From the NCBI RefSeq assembly GCF_037126465.1, contig NC_088209.1, positions 1,178,001-1,242,000 on the forward strand: a DNA stretch of 64,000 nucleotides, read 5' to 3'. The notes under the pieces were generated by a model. The model did no database searches. It was given only the letters and a program-made list of their open reading frames with translations, and was not told the origin of the DNA. Within the stretch, counting starts at the first letter, position 1. The number at the start of each line of letters is the position of its first letter. The position numbers and the translations under genes were made by a program. The DNA comes from Ornithodoros turicata (lineage: Eukaryota > Arthropoda > Arachnida > Ixodida > Argasidae). This document shows, piece after piece, positions 51,646-61,502 of the stretch.

Positions 51646-52371
51646 CACGTGATCATCTCTAAAGTTTCGGTTTAGCAACGCGTTGTTGCTCGTGCTGCTT
51701 TCCGTCCTTTTATGTTTTACCAAAGATTTACTCTTAAAATGTGAGCACCACTGCGGAGCCAACGTTTTGTTAAAGTCTTCTTACCGCGGTTGCGACTGCC
51801 GTTCAACAGAAAGCAGCTCTGTCACGGGAGTAACGTTTCATTCGTAAGTACGTACTTGATCGGTTGTTTCGTACCCCTGTCTGTGAGAGATTCATCTTGA
51901 ATCGTTCGTTCGCAAGCTGGCGCTGTGTTACAGCCGCTGATTCATTTGATTTCTTCCATTATTGTACAAGTTTGACTACTGACATGCTTTACCACTTCAG
52001 CAACAAACACACAAACGTGGCCACGTCGTCAAGCAAACGTCGCTGCCACGAACGATGTTTCTAGTCCTGCGTGCTTGTCCTGCAGACCGTGACCGGTCTT
52101 GTAGTACAAGGGTAAACCAAAAGTAAACCTCCAAATACACACAAACGAAACTGGACGCTCGGCGTTCATCACAGTGCAGATATCCGAACTGCAACACAAT
52201 CACGACTCCCGTCGTCTGCTTTGGGAGCTGGTCTGCGCATGCCCTTGGGGTCACGGGAGCGGTCACATGGTAGACAGGAGCATCCCAGAATGCAATGCGA
52301 AGGCTGGCACGCCCGTCCCAATGGCAAAAAGTTGGAAGGGCCGCTCCTGTGTTTCGTTCCTTCATGGCCTA
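51646..52371. other. Unrecognised non-coding DNA
   Basis: No gene recognised. The last five bases, GCCTA, are the left target duplication of the BEL element. Confidence 0.4.
52367..52371. repeat. 5-bp target-site duplication of the BEL element, left copy
   Basis: GCCTA; identical at 58784-58788. Confidence 0.75.
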
Positions 52372-52580
52372 TGTTGAGGAATCCGAAGATCCCTCTCTGT
52401 GGAAGAAATGCAGCTGAAGCCTCTAGGCTCTTAGAAAATTCAGCAACCTTTTAACCCGTCCACCTCGTTCTAACAGAATCGAACATACAGAACGTGCAAC
52501 AAGTCAGCTGACAAAAAAAGAAGAAAAATCACCACCCCTGAACTACAAACTTCGTCGTCTTTTACGTAACATATTCAACA
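52372..52580 (-). repeat. BEL 3' LTR (empty reference copy)
   Basis: 209 bp, TG...CA on the minus strand. TTAA at 52451-52454 is the unoccupied version of the site hit by an insertion in the other LTR. Confidence 0.88.
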
Positions 52581-52590
52581 CCCTCCCCGC
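52581..52590 (-). other. Polypurine tract
   Basis: GCGGGGAGGG on the minus strand directly before the 3' LTR; primes plus-strand synthesis in LTR elements. Confidence 0.7.
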
Positions 52591-52604
52591 GCAAGAGTGA
52601 GTCA

Positions 52605-53257
52605 TCAACACTCGCGGTCTTGAACCACCAGGGGATACACCAATTGTACTGGTCGGCGCGTAGTGTGGCCGATTGGAAGCCTTAACTCGAATGGCTGGGT
52701 ATTTCTGTCTCTCCCCTTGTAGACTTCCGTGACTCGACCTAGTGTCCACAGATGTCTTGGAACTTTATCTTGATGGACGATGACAACGTCACCTCTTGAC
52801 ACTGCGCGCGACTCGAGAACCTGGTTGGATTGATGGGCAGATCGTAGTTCGAGCAGATATGATGTCTCCACCTCTTCCAGAAAAGGTCCACAAGTATTTG
52901 TCTGTACATCCATCTTCTGTTGGTGGTGTCAGTCTTGGTACAGGGAACTGATGACGCAACCTTTGTGCCTGGAAGTGCTGTTACATTTTTTCCTATAAGT
53001 AGATGACCGGGAGTGAGAGTGCTGGGCTCATCTGGGTTGGAATGCAGGAAAGTGAGTGGTCTAGAATAATTCACCTCTGCCTCCACTTCGTGCAGCAACG
53101 TCACCATTTCTTCCACCTTGCTCAAGAAAGCTTTAACGGTCGCACCATCCTCTCCCACATTCCGCCCCACCAGGCCGCCCTCTCTACAATAAACTTCCAA
53201 CTGATTCTGTTTGTGGCGATGAAATCCTGGGCTTCTTGGCTCCGTATGCCGCTCCAA
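52605..53257 (-). CDS. BEL integrase C-terminal region with DUF5641
   Basis: 53257-52739 has EVEAEVNYSRPLTFLHSN, PDEPSTLTPGHLLIGKNVTA and the start of the DUF5641 tail; 52913-52605 has SRGDVVIVHQDKVPRHLWTL and GRVTEVYKGRD. The last part is a chromodomain-like small barrel seen at the end of BEL integrases and may assist targeting. A frameshift near 52750-52900 separates the two. Confidence 0.8.
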
Positions 53258-53903
53258 AGCTTCCCTATATCCTTAGCTGCTTTCTTAAAGGTCACTGCAT
53301 TGTCGCTGAAAATAGTTGACGGAGTTCCCTCCTTGAAATGAAGCGCCGGAACGCCCTGATAAATGACTTCGTGGTTAAGTCCATAACAAGTTCTAAGTGT
53401 ACGGCCCTCGACGTCGCACACGTAAACAACGCAATGTATGACTTCGTAGACGATCCTGAAGCCTCCTTGATGTACAGGGGTCCAGCGAAGTCTGTGCCGG
53501 TAGCGTCAAAGGGGTGTGTGGGTGTCAAACCCTCTTTCGGTAAAGGCGCAGTTGGTGCTGCTCCTCTCGGTGCACGAAATCTTGCGCAGACCTTACATCG
53601 GTGCACGATGGACTTTACCAACTGTCTCGCTTTGATAATCCGCCAACGCTCTCTTAAAACTGTCAGTGATGACTGCACCCCGCCATGGAGCATTCGCCGA
53701 TGAGCACTGTCAGCCAGGAGCGCCACGAACGCATGTTGTTTGGGCAGTAGTATCTCGTGCTTTACCCCTTCCGTATGGTTGGAGTATTGCAGTCGTCCTG
53801 TCGAACGTAGGACTCCGTTGTCGTCCAAGAAGGGCCGCCACTGTACTATCTTCGAAGTATTAAAGATAGCCCTCTTCTCTTTTAACGCAGCCACTTCTTC
53901 CAA
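53122..53903 (-). CDS. BEL integrase: zinc-binding and DDE core
   Basis: HRRMLHGGVQSSLTVL and KSIVHRCKVCARF supply the HHCC zinc site. FDATGTDFAGPLYIK holds the first catalytic Asp. The second frame (53421-53122) has TPSTIFSDNAVTFKKAA (second Asp) and IVERAAWWGGMWERMV (Glu). A frameshift near 53300-53420 lies between the first and second Asp. Function in a live copy: insertion of the cDNA into host DNA. Confidence 0.88.
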
Positions 53904-54172
53904 AAAGCTTCTGTCTGTACATGTCTGGTCCAGAAATCTTCCGCCTCACCAATCTCAGTAGCACTGAGTGAACCACAGATTTTTGACGTTGAACGACAGT
54001 TCCGAACAAACCTCGTCATCCACGCTGTAATGCGCAGCACGCGCTGGTAGTTACTGTGTCTACTCAGATCAAATAATGCAGGAATGGGACTGTCTTCAGT
54101 GTGAGTCATGGTCACGGTTTCTGTTCTTCGCTCGTCTTCAACGGAGTCGAGACAACTTGGACTTTTAGACAT
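53882..54172 (-). pseudogene. BEL region between RNase H and integrase
   Basis: Encodes IPALFDLSRHSNYQRVLRIT, AWMTRFVRNC and LSATEIGEAEDFWTRHVQTE, typical of the segment before the integrase zinc finger in BEL elements. Same order as in other family members. Confidence 0.75.
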
Positions 54173-54205
54173 TAGATCTGGCCAAAATTCCTCGTTCTGT
54201 GCTAG

Positions 54206-54950
54206 TCAGCAGGGACCTTCGAACCATTGCCTGTCGTCGATTAGCTTCATGACGGTAAGTCCTCTTGTCAGTGCGTCGGCCATGTTCTCACTCCATGGGC
54301 AGTGCCTCCACTGCTTCGCTTCGCTGTGTACTTGGATCTCGACGACTCTGTTCCGGACAAATGGTTTCCACCGCGTAGCATCACCCTTGATCCAACTCAA
54401 AGCATTTGTAGAGTCTGTCCAGAATGTCACACATTTTACTACCACCGCCGGCGACGATCTGACGAACTTGGCAATTCGTACTCCTATCACAGCTCCCATT
54501 AGTTGAACCGTGGGAGCGTGAGCATCTTGATCGGCGCTACACGTGTCTTCGCGAAGACCAGTCGCACTTTCTTTTCTTCACACTCATTTCTCGTTCGCAG
54601 AAAGGCGCAGGCCCCGTAAGCTTGTGGTGAAGCATATGTGAATACGTGCAGCTCGTAGACGTATTCTGTCCAGTTGACAGGTAACAAACATCTCTCCAGG
54701 GATATACTGCACAGCTCTGGTAGCTCTGAACACCAGGATCGCCACATGGTCGCTAAATCCGCCGGTAGGGGAGCGTCCCACTGTAGTCCAGCCTTCCATA
54801 GTTCTTGGAAAATGGTCTAGACCCGGACCGTGTAGGGCGAAATAAAACCGAGAGGATCAAAGATCCTAGCTGAGGCCTGCAGCACTGATCGCTTGCTTGC
54901 TTGTGTGTCTCTAATGATGCTCAACAGATGCACTCCAGAGAGTGTGAACG
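54206..54950 (-). pseudogene. BEL RNase H domain, first catalytic Asp lost
   Basis: ELHVFTYASPQAYGACAFLR corresponds to the usual VFTDASPxAYGA; the catalytic Asp is Tyr here. KCVTFWTDSTNALSWIKGD keeps the later Asp-Ser. NMADALTRGL closes the domain. A stop after MLTLPRFN divides two frames (54747-54499 and 54499-54206). Confidence 0.8.
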
Positions 54951-54953
54951 TGC

Positions 54954-55667
54954 CTAGTTCTCGATTCCACCGAGCACCTTACCCTCGGCGGGCTCGTTAA
55001 ATGATTTCCTATTCCCATCACAGCTGACATCTTGTGGTGACAATGCCTGTTGCATCTCGGCAGCGTTTGAAGCCCATTTTGTTAAGTTCATACCAGCTAT
55101 ATCCAGGGCCTCGTCCAAGGTTGGAGCTCCGGTGAACAGGTCGTCCACGTAAAATGAATTGAGTAACGACTCAGCCAATTTTTCATCGACATCCAGAAAC
55201 GACTTGAAGTGATGCTGCACGGTAGCGCTTAAGAGAAAGAGGCTCGCTGTCGTCCCAAATGGCACCCTCTTCATTCTCCAGCACTGTAACTGTGGGTCCT
55301 GATGGTCTGCAGTCGGAACCTCCGAAAACCACAGGAACCTCAATGCATCTCTGTCTCGACTCCGGACTCCCACTTGCAGAAAGGCTCTCTCGATGTCGGC
55401 TGTCAATGCCACTTTGTGTAGCTGGAAAGGTAGCAGTACTCCAACTAAGTCGGTGTTAAGCTTTGGCCCTTTTTCCAAATGATCATTTAGAGACAACGTC
55501 CCCGCTGCATGTGACGAGGCGTCAAATACAACTCGTACTCTTGCTGTACTCAAGTTGTTCCAGATGACAGCTCGGTGTGGCATGTAATAGACCAAACTGG
55601 ATCCCATGTCCTCCTTGACTTCTTCGGCATGGCCATTTTTCATGTAGCTTCGGACATAGTCCACCAC
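54954..55667 (-). CDS. BEL reverse transcriptase
   Basis: One open frame of 237 codons. YYMPHRAVIWNNLSTARVRV and VVFDASSHAAGTLSLNDHLE (RT1-2), LTADIERAFLQVGVRSRDRD (first catalytic Asp), RMKRVPFGTTASLFLLSATV (RT4) and LNSFYVDDLFTGAPT (YVDD) are all present. The frame ends GGIEN. Upstream RT residues lie in the neighbouring frame at 55680-56255. Catalytic residues appear intact. Confidence 0.92.
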   Translation of the reverse strand: MVDYVRSYMKNGHAEEVKEDMGSSLVYYMPHRAVIWNNLSTARVRVVFDASSHAAGTLSLNDHLEKGPKLNTDLVGVLLPFQLHKVALTADIERAFLQVGVRSRDRDALRFLWFSEVPTADHQDPQLQCWRMKRVPFGTTASLFLLSATVQHHFKSFLDVDEKLAESLLNSFYVDDLFTGAPTLDEALDIAGMNLTKWASNAAEMQQALSPQDVSCDGNRKSFNEPAEGKVLGGIEN

Positions 55668-55679
55668 GGTGTTGTCCCG

Positions 55680-56255
55680 CTACAGTCGTTTCATTAACCT
55701 CTGCAGTCGGTCTTTGGCTACAGCATAGTTATCTTCTAGCGCACTCAGGCCCGTCTGCCATGGCAGCGCAACCTCATAACGACTGTTCTTCCTTTCCAAC
55801 TTCTGTATGAAGTCCTCCAGAACATCTGCCTTGTGTTCCTGTTTACTGTCACGCTCCTGGGATACTCCTAGATTATCCACTTCCCAGAAACGTTTCAGAA
55901 TGTCGTCATCAGAAGTGACCACACCAACCTTCAATATGCACACGGCTGTCGTTGAGTTGTCAGTAGTACTGCAGCTGGTCACCGTGGTTGGCCCCTGAAA
56001 GGTCCATCCGAAAACGGATTCCACTGCAACCAGTCTTCCGTCACTCTGGCATCTGTTGACTTCTCCTGAGACCAACTTCCACAGCTCGTCGCATCCGATG
56101 AGTAGTCCTATTTCGCCTTCGCTCTGTACACTAGGGAATAAGAGGTCATCGGCGATGAAGTTGCCGTGGACGCGCGCAGAAGACACGAATTCGTTACTGG
56201 CAGGAGTTTCTTCGAGGTCCTTACAAATAAAGTCAATGGTGGTTGCGCGAACCAC
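55680..56255 (-). CDS. BEL protease-RT spacer (DUF1758-type region)
   Basis: 191 codons: VHGNFIADDLLFPSVQSEGE, GLLIGCDELWKLVSGE, SVFGWTFQGPTT and ILKRFWEVDNLGVSQ are the conserved spacer motifs between protease and RT in BEL/Pao. The frame ends before the RT with one stop (LQRLMKRL). Confidence 0.85.
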   Translation of the reverse strand: MVRATTIDFICKDLEETPASNEFVSSARVHGNFIADDLLFPSVQSEGEIGLLIGCDELWKLVSGEVNRCQSDGRLVAVESVFGWTFQGPTTVTSCSTTDNSTTAVCILKVGVVTSDDDILKRFWEVDNLGVSQERDSKQEHKADVLEDFIQKLERKNSRYEVALPWQTGLSALEDNYAVAKDRLQRLMKRL

Positions 56256-56331
56256 ATATTCCTTCGGTGCGAACTGACTCCTTAGACGAACTTCGACAAC
56301 TTTGCACTTTCGAATATTGTCCCGACTGGCA

Positions 56332-56856
56332 TCACCTGAGAAAGTGTTGAGCTGAAGCGTTCTTTACCCAATTACTGGCAGCTCGAAGTCTGCGGGCTAT
56401 GTCATCACGTATAAATGTGCGCTGGCTTCCTCCTTCAAATATGCCTCTGAGGTAAGCGCATTCGGTGTCCGATGATGCCCACGCACGGAACGTTTGCAGC
56501 ATTACTCTTGCTCTTTCGCACCGTTGTGGGTTGTTCGTTGTAGAGACGCTCGTCGTGGTAAACACTTCACTGACCTGAGCCTTTTCTACCGGTTGTCTAG
56601 ACGGGCCACAAACCAATGACGCGTGTCGTCTTCGACATTTACTGCATTCCACTTTTACTCTGCAGTCCTTTGACCGATGACCCTTCTTGGTACAACGATA
56701 GCACCTGATATCTTCGGCCAGTTTCTTGAACCTTTCCGCTAGGGTAATGTCTGCTTTGTAGTCCTCGGTGCTGTGATCTGCAGCACTGCAGAAAAAGCAG
56801 TTCCTTTTTTCGCCAGGCTGCCCAAGCCCAGCGTACAACATGGCTCCAGTCGTCAT
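56332..56856 (-). CDS. BEL Gag zinc knuckles and start of protease
   Basis: CYRCTKKGHRSKDC and CSKCRRRHASLVC are two C-x2-C-x4-H-x4-C knuckles that bind RNA; CFFCSAADHSTEDY is a third, related one. Further on, ECAYLRGIFEGGSQRTFIRD is the protease active-site region, where the catalytic Asp of the usual D-(S/G)-G is Glu. Breaks between this frame and the next (near 56332) show decay. Confidence 0.88.
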   Translation of the reverse strand: MTTGAMLYAGLGQPGEKRNCFFCSAADHSTEDYKADITLAERFKKLAEDIRCYRCTKKGHRSKDCRVKVECSKCRRRHASLVCGPSRQPVEKAQVSEVFTTTSVSTTNNPQRCERARVMLQTFRAWASSDTECAYLRGIFEGGSQRTFIRDDIARRLRAASNWVKNASAQHFLR

Positions 56857-56981
56857 ACCACCAGTCCTTTTGCCCTTGGGGCGCTGATCGGGATACCTGT
56901 CACGGCGAATTTTAGTTGCGACCTGCCTTGGCTCTCTATTTCTACTCGCAAGTATATAAGCAGCCTTTTCAACTCATCCAG

Positions 56982-57870
56982 TCATTTCGTCTCTGTTTCT
57001 TGGGTCGATTCTGACTTAGTTGCTCCTTGTCCTTCCTGGTTGGCTTCGAAACTTTCTGACTTCATGGCGTCGTGTACTATCCTTCTTTGGTAGTCTATGA
57101 CTAGGGCTTCTAGAAGCGCCGACAAAAGGATGTCCACCATCATGGAAGCATAACTTTCCTTTGTTACTCCTAACGCTCGAAGTCCTCTCACGTGAGCCTG
57201 GACATGATCGTAAAGTGCTCGAAGCCCCACGACATCTTCCGTCGACTTCACGGATGGAAGCTTTCGTAACCTTGACAAGTCCTCACGTTCTATCCGGGTA
57301 GTATTCCCGAAACGCTGTTTCAGTATGTCTATAGCATCATCATAGCATGCCACTGTTGTCTGCAGACCTCGAATAGCTGATGCTGCATTTCCTTTCAACA
57401 AGGTCCTCAAGTACTGAAATTTCTCACTCTTCGTCAACCTTGCGTTCTCATCAACTGCCGTACGATACTACTCCCAAAAGGACACCCAGTTTGTCAACTC
57501 GCCTGAGAAAGTTTGGAGCTGCAACTCCTGGAGTTTGACTCTGCTTTGTGACTGCACAGGGTTGACTCCGCTCTGTGACTGCACAGGGTCCAGTCTCGAC
57601 TCATCCAAACGTGACTGGATCTCCACTATGACTTTTACGGTCTTTTCTTCGTAGCTGATTGCGCCCTGATACTCCTCTTCAAGCTCCTACACTTCAAACA
57701 GAGGCTCGATTTCGTCGTTCACCGCTCGAAGAGCTACGTCGGCAGTCTGAAGTTTACCCAAGATCGCTTTCAGCGTTACGTCCGTCACTGTTCGGTCCGC
57801 TCGGAGCTCGGCAACCTCGTTGCAGAGCTTCGTCACTTGAGCCCTTCTGGCCGCTCTCTTGCACTTGACC
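56982..57870 (-). pseudogene. BEL Gag, DUF1759-type region
   Basis: 57437-56982 has LTKSEKFQYLRTLLKGNAAS, AIRGLQTTVACYDDAIDILK and ASMMVDILLSALLEALV. Upstream, LQTFSGELTNWVSFWE and, at the very start, ERVKCKRAARRAQVTKLCNE are in frame but divided by stops near 57690 and 57469. Gag forms the particle in live elements. Confidence 0.82.
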
Positions 57871-57907
57871 CGTTCTATTGTTGATGGACAGAAATCCGGA
57901 TGAAAAT

Positions 57908-57925
57908 TCCCGGGTTTCGGTACCA
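57908..57925 (-). other. tRNA-Phe-like primer binding site
   Basis: TGGTACCGAAACCCGGGA on the minus strand, 5 bp after the 5' LTR. It is complementary to the 3' end of a tRNA-Phe with one mismatch (TGGTGCCGAAACCCGGGA expected, from memory). Confidence 0.75.
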
Positions 57926-57930
57926 TGAAA

Positions 57931-58783
57931 TGTTGAGGAATCCGAAGATTCCTCTCTCTGGAAGAAATGCAGCTGAAGCCTCGCAGCTCTTTGAAAATCC
58001 AGCAACCTTTTAAAGGGCAACCTCCATGGAGCGAATTTTTGCAACGAAGTTCGCGCGGCAGACTGCCACGCGCGTTCCGCCGCCAGTTGTTCGCCGGCAC
58101 CAGCTCCATGGAGCGAAAAACCAGCGGACGGCGTCGGGAAGTCATGCTGTGATGTCACTGTTGCCAGGGTATAAGGTGAAAGCTTAGTGAAATCAATTAC
58201 TCGAAAAAGTGCATTTAATGTCACAAATTTTGCAACTAAATCCAACAACTGTCTGAAAAGATGCGACCAGTAACGTACCGAAAGGCATATTCACTACTGC
58301 GAAAGGAAAACATGTTTCTTGGCAGCGAATGCCTCACGTTCTAACGATGCAGTTGGCGAAACACCGAGCAGACGACAGCATCCAGTTGCAAGAAGAGGAC
58401 GATGACGATGATTCACGAGAGCAGACGACCACGTGCAGGCGATCTGGCGTAGATTCGTAGCGGAAGAGCACTTTGATTGGGTCATCTGCAGTTGACGCTT
58501 CCGGAATCGCGGACGCTGGGCGAAAATATCTGGCATGGGGAGATCGGCGGCGGACGCTCATATTTTTGACGCCTCGCGCTGGGCGTCCGACGCTGAGCGA
58601 AGTTCGCAGCTTTTTCGCTGTACATTCGCTCCATGGAGGTTGCCCTTAATCCGTCCACCTCGTCCTTATAGAATCGAACATCCAGGACGTGCAACAAGTC
58701 AGTTGACAAAAAAAGAAAAAAAAAAGAAAAACCATCACCCCAGAACCACAAACTTCGTCGTCTTTTACGTAACATATTCAACA
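57931..58783 (-). repeat. BEL 5' LTR, occupied by a TTAA element
   Basis: Same ends as the 3' LTR. Left part 57931-58013, right part 58646-58783; the insertion is between. Without the insertion it is about 217 bp. Confidence 0.88.
58010..58649. mobile_element. TTAA-type element, 632 bp, inside the BEL LTR
   Basis: TTAA at 58010-58013 and 58646-58649. Ends AGGGCAACCTCCATGGAGCG and, inverted, CGCTCCATGGAGGTTGCCC. The other LTR shows the empty site TTTTAACCCG, proving TTAA duplication. No transposase frame recognised inside. Non-autonomous. Confidence 0.92.
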
Positions 58784-58788
58784 GCCTA
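58784..58788. repeat. 5-bp target-site duplication of the BEL element, right copy
   Basis: GCCTA, identical to 52367-52371. Confidence 0.75.
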
Positions 58789-59452
58789 CGCAGTGGGCCG
58801 TTTCGTAGGACTTTCTTCCGTGCCTGTACTGCACTGTCGTGATAAAGTTGTTGTTTGTTTGCGCTGCGTATCTTTCTTTTTTTTTTTCCTTTGCTTTCTT
58901 TCTGTTTGTTTATTTTCAGTTTCGTTTTCGGAATAGCAAGCAATGGTACATCTGTTTTGTCGGTATTTTTTAGGCACGTGTTCAACGCCATATCTCAGAA
59001 TACACCTGTTCTTAAATACAGGACAGCAGCTGGAAACAAAAGCTTTGTTGATATCGTCATTATCTATCCAGAAGCGCGCCATATAAAAAAGTCAGTTGAT
59101 CTCAAAGGTATAAACATCTCGTAACATATTTGTACACCGTGTGGCATGAGCACCCGTTTCAGGAGACCTCTTTGTGCCGAATCAATCCTCGAACCCTTCG
59201 CACGCACCCTGAACAAGACGATGCAAGAAGCAGAGCTAAGTGTTCCTGTACTTATTGGACAATCCTGTCCTCGTGTTGTGCTCTTGCACCCCAGTGCAGA
59301 TTCGTAGACCAGGAAGAACAGCGGTTTTTGGGACGGCACGGGAATTTTTTTTACTCTTTGTCTCGACTTGATTGTCTCGATCTAAGATAAAAAGCTCGAG
59401 GGAAAGGCTATGCAGAGGACGAATGAATAAAATATTCGAAGCGAGGACGGAA
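58789..59452. other. Unrecognised non-coding DNA
   Basis: T-rich runs near 58873-58890. No gene recognised. Confidence 0.4.
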
Positions 59453-59605
59453 CCCAAGCAGCACAATGTACTGAAAGTCGAGTGCAATAGGGGTGGACGG
59501 TATGTGTCTTATCAATGTTCTTTAGTTTCACAAGTCTGTTCAAGGCCTTCCACCTACCCGTCCACCCATATTGCACTCGACTTTCAGTACATTTTGCTGC
59601 TTGGG
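59453..59605. mobile_element. 153-bp MITE, copy 2
   Basis: CCCAAGCAGCACAATGTACT at the left, AGTACATTTTGCTGCTTGGG at the right. The unique centre is the reverse complement of that at 28312-28464. Only a few differences in 153 bp. Confidence 0.88.
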
Positions 59606-61025
59606 AAGTACTGTTGGTGACACGGTTAGCTCGCCTGTCAGTAGTTCGCGTCCCACCTTACCTGGGTTGGGCTTGAATGTATTGTGCCAATATTGTATTT
59701 GAGGATTGACCATGTGCTGCAAGTGTTTATTACCTGAAAGAAATTACTCTTGCAACACCTGGAGATCTTAGGGGAGATAAACCACGGAGAGCTTATTTTA
59801 GAAAGCCGTGTCCCCTACAGTGCAGGAAAGAAACAAGGAATGACGTGGCAGTGTTTTCCCATCGGGAACCCTTCATCGTACACCTTCAAACCGCAGCTTC
59901 AAACGCACACCTTTGCTTCCTTTGTCCATAATTGTAATTCGTGCACTTGCTGGACGTTCTCTGTACACAGGTTTTTTTTTTTTTTTGTTCACAATTTGGG
60001 TTTCCCGGCGTTTTGCAATGGAGCACTTTTTGTGAACTTGGGGCGTTCCACACCTTTTTCATGCTCTGAAATCGGAAAGCTCGTGGCATCGCGAAATCAA
60101 AGGGGGGGGGGGGGGGATGCGATATTTTGTAGTTCTGGTAGGCCGGAGGGTAACAAAGTTTGGAAACCATTGCCGTATGGATTGTGCGTATGTGATCTTC
60201 GACAAGATTAAAATGGAAGACTCCATCGATAATGCTCGAGAACCAGTTGATCTGCGGCTTCTTAAATCGGCAATTAAATATGGAGGGTATTCGGATTGCG
60301 ACTACATTTGCTTGTGCTCCACATGTATATCATCCACGTAAAATAGAAAGGGATAAATCATCCCCGTTCCCAGAGAACGCGCATACTACCAAGTGGTCCC
60401 TTGGTGTATTTAAGCCCAGCAGCACTTGATGCATTTATACGATTCCCCAGAGAGCTGGATTAACAGCAAAGGCCTTATTCTAAGGGTACATCTGATTGGT
60501 TGCAGCCTCGAAAACGCCGCTAAGACGAACGAATAATGCGGTAAATGTCGTTAAAAGGAACACCACAAGCAACAAATAATATTTCACGACTAAGCAGGGT
60601 CGAAAAGTCACATAGTGTACTTTTTTCTTGTCAGTAAATTAAACCCTAACTTACCGGTATTCAAAAGCACGCAAAGAGCCACCGCACCGGTGAAAGTAGC
60701 CATTCGGGAGTTGCACTTGTTTCAAGCCAAAGCACGAACAACTTGGGGAGGAAGCCCTGAAGAGCAGATGACATATGAAAACTCTCCAGATACTCAATTA
60801 CTAAGAGGAAATGAGGAATCCATATGCTATGGCAAGCTTATAGCGTTCCGGATGAGCCCATTGTATTCGTAAAACCACTTGCGATGCTCAGTGCACACAC
60901 ACACACGACCTTTAGTGCGAAACAGCTGCGCCATGCAGTTATATAATGAAAAGGGTGACCAGTTAGAAGATATCTATTTTCAAAAAGTATTCCCTTCTTT
61001 CGGGCATCCTAATCGCGTTAGTGTA
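59606..61025. other. Unrecognised non-coding DNA with a 15-bp G run
   Basis: Fifteen G at 60102-60116. Unlike the G runs at 21502, 30130 and 36315 no LINE 3' sequence follows. No gene recognised. Confidence 0.4.
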
Positions 61026-61226
61026 CAGTGCTGGACAAAAGTTTACGGAACACGCTTCGGTGCATTCCGTTCTCAGCTAGCAGCGAATGATACCGTACGG
61101 ACTTACAGACATGCGCCTGGTTACCCAGTCACCTGTTTGCAGGTCCGTACGGTCACATTTGTTGCTAGCGTGTTACTTTGAGGAAGATACGCCGGAGCGT
61201 GTTCCGTAAACTTTTGTCCAGCACTG
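61026..61226. mobile_element. 201-bp mariner-type MITE
   Basis: CAGTGCTGGACAAAAGTTTA after TA, and TAAACTTTTGTCCAGCACTG before TA; arms of about 35 bp are almost perfect. Inside, ACCGTACGGAC and GTCCGTACGGT form a second inverted pair. TA duplication indicates Tc1/mariner. Related to 25589-25778. Confidence 0.88.
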
Positions 61227-61502
61227 TACAATGGTTTCTTTGAAGTTTCAAGTTTGTAAGGAGTAAAAAAAATCAACTGAGGGCTTTCAAGTCATTCCAG
61301 CTGTAGTGTTACCAGAGAAAAGAGCATACATGAGTAGCACTCTAAAATCTGTACCGGCTACGTACCCGACAAAATATGGGGTTCATAAGGGGGAAGGGAA
61401 TAGAGGTTGAGAATACGGGGTTCATAAAAGCAGGAGGTTCATAGACGGTGCACCTTGGAGAACCGTCTCATTCGTGAGGTCCATGCTGCAGCGTGAACAG
61501 TC
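61227..61502. other. Unrecognised spacer
   Basis: GGGGTTCATAA occurs twice near 61378 and 61418. Nothing else recognised. Confidence 0.3.

Larger units (their letters stand above)
52372..58783 (-). mobile_element. BEL/Pao LTR retrotransposon, complete but defective
   Basis: Minus strand. LTRs of about 209 and 217 bp (the latter split by a TTAA element), both TGTTGAATATGTTACG ... CCTCAACA. GCCTA flanks the whole. In order on the minus strand: 5' LTR, tRNA-Phe-like primer site, Gag with DUF1759-type region and zinc knuckles, protease, RT with YVDD, RNase H, integrase with HHCC and DDE, DUF5641 C-terminus, polypurine tract, 3' LTR. This is the BEL/Pao order. Stops interrupt Gag and several other frames, and catalytic residues of protease and RNase H are changed. 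Confidence 0.92.

Noticed and set aside
57687..58248. Two overlapping minus-strand ORFs of about 150-160 codons at the BEL 5' end
   Set aside because: They run through the LTR and the inserted TTAA element; only the part below about 57870 is Gag. The rest is a shadow.
58482..58991. 169-codon minus-strand ORF across the LTR boundary
   Set aside because: It crosses the TTAA element, the LTR and the flank; no domain, no shared frame with other copies.
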